A stretch of DNA of 64,000 nt, taken from the NCBI RefSeq assembly GCF_900113675.1, contig NZ_FOQE01000008.1, positions 36,850-100,849 on the forward strand, in the 5' to 3' direction. The notes under the pieces were generated by a model. The model searched no databases. It was given only the letters and a program-made list of their open reading frames with translations, and was not told the origin of the DNA. This document shows positions 56,567-64,000 of this stretch, in pieces (within the stretch, counting starts at the first letter, position 1; every line of letters begins with the position of its first letter). The translations under genes and the position numbers were made by a program. The stretch is from Pisciglobus halotolerans (GTDB lineage Bacteria > Bacillota > Bacilli > Lactobacillales > Carnobacteriaceae).

Positions 56567-57082
56567 TTATGCGATTTCTAATCTTTTGATCGTCATGGCA
56601 ACCGTTTTGCCTGCTTTGGCATGCTTTTCATACTGATAAATACATTCTGATAACTCCGTGATGCCTTTGACCACAACAATTGGAATAGTCACATCTATCC
56701 CTTTTTCAATCATTTCTTCTCGAGCAAATGTTGCCAGCACTTCGCCTTTTCCGATCATCATGCCTGAAACGAGGTCAGTGTGGAAACCTTCACCGTTTAA
56801 ACTGATCGTATTGATCCCGATGTGAACCAACACTTCAAAACCGTCTGCTGACTCAATAACATAGGCATGATGACTATCAGCTACTTGATACAGCTTGCCG
56901 CTGATCGGAGCGACGACGGTATCAGAAACCGGATTGATGGCAAAACCCTCTCCCGCCATTTTTTCTGAAAAGACCGGGTCTTGAACTTCTGTGATGGGAA
57001 TGATTTCTCCATCTGCAGCTGCTGTAATGTGGAAGTTGTCCATTTTTTTATTTTCCCGATGCTCTTCCTCTTTACGATTCAT
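56567..57082 (-). CDS. PTS glucose-type EIIA (Crr-like) single-domain protein
   Basis: 171 aa if started at the ATG at 57082; starts at 57091 and further downstream are also possible and the RBS does not decide. EIIA-Glc domain: DPVFSEKMAGEGFAINP, the first active His in ADSHHAYVIES and the phosphorylated His in VLVHIGINTISLNGEGF. A charged N-terminal tail (RKEEEHRENKKMDN) is unusual. It carries phosphate from HPr to an EIIB. It stands alone here, so it may serve EIIBC proteins that lack EIIA, such as the one at 32107-33573. Confidence 0.88.
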   Translation of the reverse strand: MNRKEEEHRENKKMDNFHITAAADGEIIPITEVQDPVFSEKMAGEGFAINPVSDTVVAPISGKLYQVADSHHAYVIESADGFEVLVHIGINTISLNGEGFHTDLVSGMMIGKGEVLATFAREEMIEKGIDVTIPIVVVKGITELSECIYQYEKHAKAGKTVAMTIKRLEIA

Positions 57083-57339
57083 CTTTTCCATCCCTGCTTT
57101 CTGTGTTTGTATCTATATATCCAATAGTTTAAATGAAAAACAATGATTTGACCATCATTTCTTCATGTTAAACCCCTTTTTTTGTTTAAATCCCAAAGAA
57201 CTTTTGCGCCTTTCGCCTTTAAAGGTAAAAAAATTAACACCGCTGCTCCTTTGCTGATTTCGTGATTAAACCAAACCCATAAAAAGAAGCACAATAGCAA
57301 ATCGTTTCTACCATCTCTAAAAAATGAGTTCAGCTGGAC

Positions 57340-57548
57340 AACTCGTTCACAGAACACCCTCCTGTGATCAAGTTGACAGAGTTTTGCCAGTAACTCGTTC
57401 ACAGACCAAGCTCCTGTGATCAAGTTGACAGAGTTTTGCCGGTAACTCGTTCACAGAACGCCTCCCTGTGATCAAGTTGACGCGAATTTTCCTGAGACTC
57501 GTTCACAGAGTACCGATCTGTGATCAAGTTGACAGAACTTTGCCTGTT
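57340..57548. repeat. 52-bp tandem array 10 (4 units, AACTCGTTCACAG arms)
   Basis: AACTCG arms at 57340, 57392 and 57444, and GACTCG at 57496, all 52 apart. It belongs to the same family as arrays 7-9 but has its own spacer sequence (GACAGAGTTTTGCC). It lies in the 683-base divergent spacer between the EIIA and DUF948 genes; no flank modules were recognised, and the remaining spacer is AT-rich. Confidence 0.92.
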
Positions 57549-57765
57549 CTAGCGTCATAACTAAAAAAGAGGTCATGGAGCTTTCACTTTTTCACCTTCT
57601 TTCCTGCTTATTATTTGGACTCTTTCTAAAAAAATGGTAGACTGAATCATAAAGATAGGAAGGGTTTTCCTTTCCTTATCTCGTTTAGAGAGGTTCATTC
57701 TACAAGGATGGAAAACGCGCATCTACCTGAATAAAAAATGATAGAATTAAAGGAGGCTCATCAGT

Positions 57766-58197
57766 ATGTCGATAGGATTTATCATTGCTCTTGTGATCTT
57801 GGTGCTGGCAATCGTCGGTTTAGCCGTTGCAGGCATTATCATCGGTAAAAATATTTCCCGGGTCATGAACGATGTCAATAACACTATGGTAAATGTAAAT
57901 AGTGAGGTCGATCGCTTTAAGAAAGCTGCAGATGCCATCAAAGGAAAAGTGACCAATATGCAGCAGCGCGTCAATGGGATGACGAAGAATGTGGAAGATA
58001 AACAAGCTTATATCGCAGGACTTTCAGAAAAAACAACTGAATTTAGTCACTCTATCAACCACTTAAAAGTTGCCGGTAATGATTTGAGCAACCAGTTTAT
58101 GTCTTCTCCGATCCAAACAGTTAAAAAAGCTGTCCCTATGGCAACAAAAGTACAACGAACCGCGAAAAAAGTGATTGAAAAAAGAAAAAATAAATAA
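57766..58197 (+). CDS. DUF948 family membrane-anchored protein
   Basis: 143 aa. N-terminal membrane segment (residues about 3-27; IIALVILVLAIVGLAVAGIII) followed by a long amphipathic helical region (NDVNNTMVNVNSEVDRFKKAADAIKGKV) typical of DUF948, and a basic tail. General-stress or envelope-associated in Bacillus relatives; precise function unknown. AAAGGAGG lies upstream. It forms an operon with the YtxH-like gene 19 bases downstream. Confidence 0.85.
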   Translation: MSIGFIIALVILVLAIVGLAVAGIIIGKNISRVMNDVNNTMVNVNSEVDRFKKAADAIKGKVTNMQQRVNGMTKNVEDKQAYIAGLSEKTTEFSHSINHLKVAGNDLSNQFMSSPIQTVKKAVPMATKVQRTAKKVIEKRKNK

Positions 58198-58216
58198 AAG
58201 AAAAGAGGAATAAAGT

Positions 58217-58684
58217 ATGAGTAAAAATCAACTTGGAAGAACATTAATTGTTGGTCTCGCTTCAGCTGCTGCAGCTATGTTGCTGGCACCTAAATCAGGA
58301 AAAGAATTGCGTCAAGATTTGATGGATCAAGGCGTAAAAATGAAAGACCAAGCAAAAGGCAAACTAACTGATTTTGCAGATGAAGTCAAACAATCTTATC
58401 AAGAAGTAGAAGAAGAAATGGCTTATGACGACATTGATTTGCAAGAAACCATCGATGATATCGCTACTGATTTAAATGTTGATGGTCATGTCGCTCCTGG
58501 AATGCCTCCAGAACCTGGCAGTGTTCCAAACCCTAACCCAAGCGGAGGACCTGTGTCTACTTCACCAGCTGCAACGACTGATCCTGCCGTTCCACAAATA
58601 CAACCAGATGTCTACCCAACAACGGAAAACCGCTTAACAGACGGACCAGATATCCCTGTTTCAAAAGACGATTCAGGACTCTAA
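58217..58684 (+). CDS. YtxH-domain general stress protein
   Basis: 155 aa. YtxH signature LIVGLASAAAAMLLAPKSGKELRQDL in the first 35 residues (short membrane or hairpin segment plus PKSGKE), then a helical region. The Pro/Ser/Thr-rich tail (PGMPPEPGSVPNPNPSGG onward) is longer than in most YtxH proteins and may sit in the cell wall. The pairing with DUF948 is common in Firmicutes. Function unknown beyond stress association. Confidence 0.85.
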   Translation: MSKNQLGRTLIVGLASAAAAMLLAPKSGKELRQDLMDQGVKMKDQAKGKLTDFADEVKQSYQEVEEEMAYDDIDLQETIDDIATDLNVDGHVAPGMPPEPGSVPNPNPSGGPVSTSPAATTDPAVPQIQPDVYPTTENRLTDGPDIPVSKDDSGL

Positions 58685-58692
58685 AGGTTTAT

Positions 58693-58734
58693 AAAAAGAT
58701 CTAAGGAAAATACTACTTCCTTAGATCTTTTTTT
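58693..58734 (+). terminator. Terminator of the DUF948-YtxH operon
   Basis: AAAAAGATCTAAGGAA ... TTCCTTAGATCTTTTTTT, a near-perfect stem with a T-run. Confidence 0.9.
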
Positions 58735-58764
58735 GCTCTATCCATTTGATAGTATAAAGTGTTT

Positions 58765-60228
58765 TTAGTCTTTTTCTTGGACCCATACAGAAACAGAACG
58801 TTCATTAACAGGGAATTGCCCCATTCCGTTTTCGTCCAAAGTGATTTTTTCTTCCCGATTTCCTAAACAGTCCACATAGACTTTTCCAGCTTTGTCTGCT
58901 CCAATCGACATTTCTTTAAATCCTTCATCGCCGTTCGACATCACCACAGCACAACCATCCGGATAATCTTCATTCCCTAATCTTACCCAACCGATGCAAT
59001 TGCCATGGTCAAAGTAGTCTTGCTCTTCACCATAAGCTGCATTAACGCGCACATCTAGCAGCTTATCGATCATTTCTGCCTGCCCTTCAACAGGATGCTC
59101 CCCTTTAAGACCATAATAATCTCCATAGAAAATGGTTGGATAACCGTATTCTCTCAATAAGATCAAACTATAAGTAAGCGGTTTGAACCAGGGCTCTACA
59201 TAAGATTCCAGCGACTGGCCTGGCTGAGAATCATGATTATCGACAAACGTTACAGAATGCATCGGATTAGCGGACACTAAAGTATCATCAAACAAGGACC
59301 GCATATCAAAGCTGTGGTCGCTTTTTGAAGCGTCAGATAGACGATAATGGAACATGACATCGAATAAGTCAAAGTCATATTGCTGATCTTCTAAGTAACC
59401 TTCTAGGTAATCAAATTCATTATTCCAGTACTCCGCTACGACAAAGAAATCATCGCCAAATGCTTCTCTTAATTCCGTTACCAATTGATGAATGAATCCT
59501 TCATGAATGTGTTTAACAGCATCCAATCGGAACCCGTCTACACCCGTTTCCTTTACAAACCATTTTGCCCATTTGATCACTTCTTCTTTCACTTCTTCAT
59601 GATCGTAATCAATGTCGGCAAACATCAGATAATCATAATTTCCGAATTCATTGTTCACAGCCCAATCTTCTGCCCAGCCAGTGTCTTCCTCTTTAACAAT
59701 CATAAAAATCGCTTTTTTGTCTGTCTTCTGATCATAGTCAGTTCCTGAAAAATGGTGATAATTCCAAGTAAAATCAGAATATTTGCCTTTTCTTCCAGGA
59801 AAAGTGAATTTTGTCCAAGCTTCAATTTCATAAGGATCTGAAATGGCTTTATTTCGATCGTTAGGATCTACTTCAATCGCTTTAAAGCGTTCCGTTTCAT
59901 CTGCAGCAGCTTTATGGTTTAAAACAACATCTGCATAAACTTGAATATCATATCGATGCAGCTCTTCGATTGCTGCGATCAGCTCATCTTTCGTTCCATA
60001 TTTAGTTCGAACAGTGCCTTTTTGGTCAAACTCGCCTAAGTCATACAAGTCATATATGCCGTAGCCGACATCATCCACAGACGTTCCCTTAAAAACTGGC
60101 GGAATCCAAACCGAGGAAACACCAATTTCACTTAAGTGTTTTGCATCATCCTTCAGGCGATTCCAATGCTGTCCGTCTGCTTCTGTATGCCACTCAAAAT
60201 ATTGCATCATTACACCATTCTTGTACAT
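58765..60228 (-). CDS. Cytoplasmic alpha-amylase (GH13)
   Basis: 487 aa with no signal peptide: MYKNGVMMQYFEWHTEADGQ begins the catalytic domain directly, as in intracellular GH13_5 amylases. Motifs: region I DVVLNHKA, region II GFRLDAVKHIH (nucleophile Asp), region III VVAEYWNNE (acid Glu) and region IV FVDNHDSQPG. It cleaves alpha-1,4-glucans or maltodextrins inside the cell, feeding the alpha-glucosidase/phosphorylase pair at 3-7 kb (inference). GGAGG lies before the ATG. The 308-base spacer 60229-60536 upstream shows a possible TTGATA-17-TAATTT promoter and nothing else clear. Confidence 0.92.
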   Translation of the reverse strand: MYKNGVMMQYFEWHTEADGQHWNRLKDDAKHLSEIGVSSVWIPPVFKGTSVDDVGYGIYDLYDLGEFDQKGTVRTKYGTKDELIAAIEELHRYDIQVYADVVLNHKAAADETERFKAIEVDPNDRNKAISDPYEIEAWTKFTFPGRKGKYSDFTWNYHHFSGTDYDQKTDKKAIFMIVKEEDTGWAEDWAVNNEFGNYDYLMFADIDYDHEEVKEEVIKWAKWFVKETGVDGFRLDAVKHIHEGFIHQLVTELREAFGDDFFVVAEYWNNEFDYLEGYLEDQQYDFDLFDVMFHYRLSDASKSDHSFDMRSLFDDTLVSANPMHSVTFVDNHDSQPGQSLESYVEPWFKPLTYSLILLREYGYPTIFYGDYYGLKGEHPVEGQAEMIDKLLDVRVNAAYGEEQDYFDHGNCIGWVRLGNEDYPDGCAVVMSNGDEGFKEMSIGADKAGKVYVDCLGNREEKITLDENGMGQFPVNERSVSVWVQEKD

Positions 60229-60536
60229 AAGAATCCTCCGCTCTTATCATCATCTGTTCTTTGCTTTTTTATTCTTAATATACGTCTTCTGCTTCAAATT
60301 AGCAATTTATTCGCTCACTATCAAGGTTTCAGTCCTTTTTCACTCGTTCTAAAAGAGGCTGCCATCAGTACCTTCATCGCAAATAGAAACTGCTCTTGGA
60401 TGCAAAAAAGAGCCAAGCACACGCTCGACTCCTTATTTTAACTTTTTCTTCTTTCAAATGTCTACTAATTGCACTTTGACAAGGATAAATTCATTAACTG
60501 CTAAAATTTTTTTCGGCCTTGTGCTGATCCTCTTTT

Positions 60537-61982
60537 CTATTTTTTCCAAGTTCTTGGCGAGAATAGGATGATCATTGGAAAAATCTCTAACCGTCCGGCC
60601 AACATTGAAAAAGATAAGATGACTTTTGAAAAATCATTTAGTCCAGCAAAACTTTCAGCGGGACCCACTGCCCCAAGTCCAGGACCAATATTATTAAAGG
60701 TTGCGGCTACTGAGCTGAAAGCAGTCAGAAAATCTGGAGAATCAAAACTGATCAGTAACAACAGCGCAATATAGATCACCGCATAAATCAAAATATAGTT
60801 GGCTACTGCATGTTTCGTCTCTTTGCTCAAGGCCTTTTCGTCGTATCGAATCGATACCACTCGATTAGGCTGGGCAACTCGTTTGATCTCTGACATAACC
60901 GTTTTGAAAAGAATCACGATACGAGAGACTTTCAAGCCCCCTGCTGTCGAACCGGCACTTCCGCCAATAAACATCAGTAACAATAAGATTATTTGCGAGA
61001 ATAACGGCCATTTGCCGAAATCAGCGGTTGAAAATCCAGTTGTCGTAATGACAGAAGAAACACTGAACAGCACATCTCTAAACAACTTTTCAAGTGAGTC
61101 ATAGGAAGAAAGCAAATTCAACCCGATCAGCATGACAGCACTGGCTACAATGCCGAGATACCATTTCAATTCTTCGCTCTTGAAGACTTGTCTGACTTGC
61201 TTGATCAAAATCATATAGTACAAGTTGAAGTTGACACCAAAAACCAGCATACCGATCGCGATAACGTACTGAATATAGGCACTGTCATAAGACGCAATAC
61301 CCCCATTCTTGATGCCGAATCCACCGGTTCCAGCCACACCAAAAGCATGCAGCAAAGCATCAAATAAATTCATACCGCCGAACAAGAGCAAGATCACGAC
61401 CACTAAAGTCATCGACAAATAAATCACATATAAGATACGGGCAGTGGAAGACAACTTGGAGACCAACTTGCCAAAAGTCGGACCAGGAACTTCCGCTTTC
61501 ATAATATAAACTGATTCCGACTCAAATTGCGGCAATACAGCCAGTGCAAAAACTAAGATCCCCATCCCACCGATCAAATGCGTAAAACTGCGCCAAAAAA
61601 GCATCGAATGAGATAATGCTTCAACGTTGGTCAAGATACTGGAGCCTGTCGTTGTAAAACCGCTGCTTGTTTCAAAAAAAGCATCGATCAGCGAAGGGAT
61701 ATCACCACTAAAAACAAACGGCAGCGCACCAAAAAAGGATAACAAAATCCAAGAAAGAGAGACCACAACAAAGCCTTCTTTCGTTGTGATCCGTGTTTTT
61801 CGCGGCATTTTGCGGCTCGTCAACTGGCCAATGACCAGCAAAATGAGGATAACCGCACCAAAGCTCAAAGGATACTGCATAGGCTCTCGATAAATGAAAC
61901 TGACCAGAAGCGGCAGCAGCAGCAAGAAAGCTTCTATCTGCAACAGTCTGCCAGTCGTAAATCGCACAATAGAAAAGTTCAT
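60537..61982 (-). CDS. trkH: Potassium uptake protein TrkH/KtrB-family subunit
   Basis: 481 aa with about ten to twelve membrane segments. Selectivity-filter-like P-loops with single glycines are visible: TSSGFTTTGSSIL, GVAGTGGFGIKNG, VITTTGFSTADFG and ATFNNIGPGLGAVGP. This four-loop layout defines the Trk/Ktr/HKT superfamily; the length and C-terminus fit TrkH. It is the K+-translocating subunit, gated by the TrkA protein encoded 13 bases upstream. Regulation by nucleotides or c-di-AMP is known in the family but not shown here. Confidence 0.92.
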   Translation of the reverse strand: MNFSIVRFTTGRLLQIEAFLLLLPLLVSFIYREPMQYPLSFGAVILILLVIGQLTSRKMPRKTRITTKEGFVVVSLSWILLSFFGALPFVFSGDIPSLIDAFFETSSGFTTTGSSILTNVEALSHSMLFWRSFTHLIGGMGILVFALAVLPQFESESVYIMKAEVPGPTFGKLVSKLSSTARILYVIYLSMTLVVVILLLFGGMNLFDALLHAFGVAGTGGFGIKNGGIASYDSAYIQYVIAIGMLVFGVNFNLYYMILIKQVRQVFKSEELKWYLGIVASAVMLIGLNLLSSYDSLEKLFRDVLFSVSSVITTTGFSTADFGKWPLFSQIILLLLMFIGGSAGSTAGGLKVSRIVILFKTVMSEIKRVAQPNRVVSIRYDEKALSKETKHAVANYILIYAVIYIALLLLISFDSPDFLTAFSSVAATFNNIGPGLGAVGPAESFAGLNDFSKVILSFSMLAGRLEIFPMIILFSPRTWKK

Positions 61983-61995
61983 TTTTTTACCTTCT

Positions 61996-63348
61996 TTACA
62001 TTAAAATATCATCGATATCGTCAAATTTCTTTTCTTTTGTAATGACGATCACCTGATCTCCAGCTCTGATCTCATCTTGCCCGCCAGGCAGGATCAAGCG
62101 CGGTCCACGAATGATATAACCAATCAACAAGTTGGGTTTGGTCCGCAGTTCTTCTAAAGGTGTGCCGATCACTCGGCTGCCGATTTTTACTTTGAACTGG
62201 ATCGCTTCTGCTTGATTATCTGCCAACCGATACAAGGCTTCCACATTAGAAACGACAGTATTGGTCAGTGAACGAACAAAACGAATAATGGTATTGGCAA
62301 TCACTCGTTTTGGCGTAATAATAGCTTCCATTCCCAGTGTACCGAAAATTTTCAGCAATAACGTACGATTCACTTTGGTAATGATCTTGCTGATTTCCTT
62401 TTGCGAAGCAAATAAGGATGTGATGATATTTTCTTCGTCTACTCCAGTCAAGGAAACAAAGGCATCATAATCTTCTATTCCTTCTTCCTCCAAAAATTCT
62501 TGATCTGTTCCATCACCATGGATCACTTCGATTTCCGGGAAAGTCTCACTCAATGTTTGAGCAGCTGCTAGATCCCGTTCAATGACTTTGATGTTCATCT
62601 TGTAGCCTTTCAACAAATGGATCAAGTAATAGGTGATCCTGCCTCCGCCAACGATCAATACAGAATGGATCTTGCTCTTTTCTGAACCGACTTTTTTATA
62701 GAAACGACTGATATCTTTTCTTGTTCCGATCACGTAAACGTGGTCACCGGTTCTCAATGTGTTTTCTCCAGAAGGAATCAAGGTTTCGTCTCCTCTTTGG
62801 ATAATGCTGACCAAGATATCTCCGTAAGTGTGACGAAAATCATTTAGCGATAGACCATTCAAAGGACTATTTTTAGAAATTTCGAGTTCAACCAAGTTGA
62901 CACGATTATTTGCAAAGGACTGCAAACTTAGCACTGTTGGGAACTTGATGATGCTCGCGATGTTTCTTGCTGACTCGAGTTCTGGGTTGATCATTAAAGA
63001 AATGCCTAAACTTTCTCTTACAAAGTCGATATGCTTAGAATATTCTGGGTTCCGTACGCGTGCGATCGTAAAGTGCGCGCCTAATTTTTTCGCTAAGATA
63101 GCTGCCATGATATTCACTTCATCTTGAGGCGTAACCGCTATAAAAATGTCGCAGTCTTCCACATTGGCTTCCATTTGGACGTCATAGCTGGCACCATTCC
63201 CAACGATACCGGCAATATCGTTTTTACTGATCAAGGCATCCATTTTTTTTGCATCTTTTTCAATTAAAATAATATCATTTCCTTCAAAGGACAGTTCAGA
63301 ACACAAAACTGAACCAACTTTTCCTCCTCCAGCAATTACGATTTTCAT
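61996..63348 (-). CDS. trkA: Trk potassium uptake regulatory subunit TrkA
   Basis: 450 aa from the ATG at 63348 (GGAGG 11 bases upstream); a longer frame adds nine residues that include the RBS. Two tandem RCK modules: RCK_N (MKIVIAGGGKVGSVLCSEL) plus RCK_C (to about 215), then a second Rossmann fold (HSVLIVGGGRITYYLIHLLKG) plus a second RCK_C ending GDQVIVITKEKKFDDIDD. The GxGxxG variants bind NAD(H) or ATP. Cytoplasmic gating ring of the K+ channel TrkH. The spacer 63376-63736 is AT-rich with no recognised c-di-AMP riboswitch. Confidence 0.92.
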   Translation of the reverse strand: MKIVIAGGGKVGSVLCSELSFEGNDIILIEKDAKKMDALISKNDIAGIVGNGASYDVQMEANVEDCDIFIAVTPQDEVNIMAAILAKKLGAHFTIARVRNPEYSKHIDFVRESLGISLMINPELESARNIASIIKFPTVLSLQSFANNRVNLVELEISKNSPLNGLSLNDFRHTYGDILVSIIQRGDETLIPSGENTLRTGDHVYVIGTRKDISRFYKKVGSEKSKIHSVLIVGGGRITYYLIHLLKGYKMNIKVIERDLAAAQTLSETFPEIEVIHGDGTDQEFLEEEGIEDYDAFVSLTGVDEENIITSLFASQKEISKIITKVNRTLLLKIFGTLGMEAIITPKRVIANTIIRFVRSLTNTVVSNVEALYRLADNQAEAIQFKVKIGSRVIGTPLEELRTKPNLLIGYIIRGPRLILPGGQDEIRAGDQVIVITKEKKFDDIDDILM

Positions 63349-63736
63349 AGTTTGACTAGCCTCCAATAGCTGCATCTTTTATTTTTATCCGTTTGGTCTC
63401 ACCTTTCAAAAAAAAGTCTGCTAGTAAGATGATAATAGGCGACAGAGATAAAAATAAAATCCTTATATTTTTGTACCTTTTTTTGTAAACATTCTCTTTT
63501 CAAGATTAAATGCAGACAAATTTATACCATACTTTTCAACCTAATGCAATGCTGTTCAGCATCATTATTTTTTCTTTCTTTCATCTCTTACAGTATACGA
63601 ATGTTAATCGAAACACACAAACATAAAAAGCTTTTTGTATGTGTCAAGTTTTTCTCGGGCACCCTTTTACTAAGCTAGTTTAGGCTTTCTATTTTTGTAC
63701 ACTCATCAGCTACCGCACGGCTCTGCCGTTTGCTGG

Positions 63737-63790
63737 CCTATCTGTTTGGAGAACGTTCCCAAAACAAGGAACCTTCCCCAAGCAGACAGG
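63737..63790. repeat. Long imperfect hairpin (54 bases) beside the window-edge ORF
   Basis: CCTATCTGTTTGG ... CCAAGCAGACAGG plus inner GTTCC / GGAAC form a stem of about 23 positions with four non-Watson-Crick pairs and an eight-base loop. It begins two bases after the stop of the edge ORF on the minus strand. A further small palindrome ACGGC TCT GCCGT lies at about 63717-63729. There is no T-run, so it is not a standard terminator. Confidence 0.5.
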
Positions 63791-63792
63791 AG

Positions 63793-64000
63793 TTAACGAA
63801 AACTTTTTACTAGTTGCCCCATTGCCGATGAATGAGCGGCATATAAGGGAATGGTCCCCTCTTTTGCACCGACTGACTGTTGTGTTTTTTCATGCAATAT
63901 CGAGGATAAACGAACCAGTTGTTTCCGTTTGCGCTGTTGTCTCGTGCTCCTATTTTGTTGATGAAGATAGGCTTCACGTAACGTGTGATTTAACATGCCT
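63793..64000 (-). CDS. C-terminal end of an unrecognised basic protein (cut by window edge)
   Basis: An open frame of about 68 codons running into the window end. Arg/Gln/Lys-rich stretch (HQQNRSTRQQRKRKQLVRL) followed by a mixed C-terminus GQLVKSFR. No family recognised. The frame stays open to the edge, so the real start is probably outside. The closely following long hairpin could mark the end of a mobile element or transcription unit. It may also be a chance ORF. Confidence 0.3.
   Translation of the reverse strand, partial: GMLNHTLREAYLHQQNRSTRQQRKRKQLVRLSSILHEKTQQSVGAKEGTIPLYAAHSSAMGQLVKSFR

Noticed and set aside
57163..57423. 86-codon ORF through array 10
   Set aside because: Crosses 52-bp units, which shift frame every unit; no RBS. 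Judged a chance ORF.
63376..63736. c-di-AMP riboswitch upstream of trkA
   Set aside because: Expected blocks of the ydaO-type motif (such as GGGGTGAAT) were not found in this AT-rich spacer.

Overview
The window is a low-GC Gram-positive chromosome segment. Gene content points to Lactobacillales, most like Carnobacteriaceae/Enterococcaceae: citrate lyase accessory genes, a ptb-buk-bkd branched-chain keto acid cluster, a WalRK-YycHIJ/HtrA/RlmH block, a Nox-type NADH oxidase, PTS proteins, CcpA (cre) sites, a PyrR attenuator and an L-box. Genus is an inference. No tRNA, rRNA, CRISPR array or intact transposase is visible. About 50 protein genes are supported. One, the GH63-type glycosidase, carries a frameshift in its signal peptide. 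The genes at both window edges are cut.

Layout. 1-2565: citC (partial), citG and a GntR/FCD regulator, all minus. 3206-7643: minus-strand operon of a VOC protein, a GH13 alpha-glucosidase and a GH65 disaccharide phosphorylase. 8439-11981: DUF1846 protein and a YcgR/YcgQ-like membrane pair. 12156-17112: GH63-like lipoprotein, LysR regulator, PfoR-like membrane protein. 17292-24096: ptb-buk-lpd-E1alpha-E1beta-E2 operon, with a cre at its promoter. 24385-26979: cytosine permease and deaminase behind a PyrR-type attenuator. 27773-30261: lysA and aspartokinase behind a lysine riboswitch. 31393-38013: DUF488 protein, orphan PTS EIIBC, a lipoprotein, a TspO-like protein, and a LysR gene divergent from a CofE-like protein. 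38727-42158: Gly-rich TPM-like membrane protein, PspA, NADH oxidase. 42830-47114: housekeeping and detoxification genes ending in rlmH. 47138-47462: DnaA-box cluster. 47547-56394: htrA, HD phosphohydrolase, yycJ, yycI, yycH, walK, walR. 56567-63348: PTS EIIA, envelope proteins, alpha-amylase, TrkH/TrkA potassium uptake.

The most unusual content is between the genes. Ten intergenic tandem arrays hold roughly 54 units whose sequences differ from locus to locus, yet 44 of the 46 unit-to-unit distances I measured are exactly 52 bp. Each unit contains an inverted repeat built on AACTC/GAGTT-type arms. One group keeps a fixed skeleton (arm, 18-base loop, arm, about 22-base spacer) while the remaining sequence has changed. 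Another group (13-base arms around AACTCGTTCACAG) is flanked at several loci by shared 5' and 3' modules of about 100 bp, and one locus has both modules with no array between them. The arrays sit between transcription units, outside predicted operons. 52 bp is not a multiple of three and is close to five helical turns, so a DNA-level architectural role or an unrecognised non-coding element is more likely than coding. I do not recognise this system as described.

Other points of note: a two-copy MITE-like element, one copy of which lies in the wal operon; a ribosome-binding site placed for an AUA start codon in the HD-domain gene; and a lipobox on HtrA.
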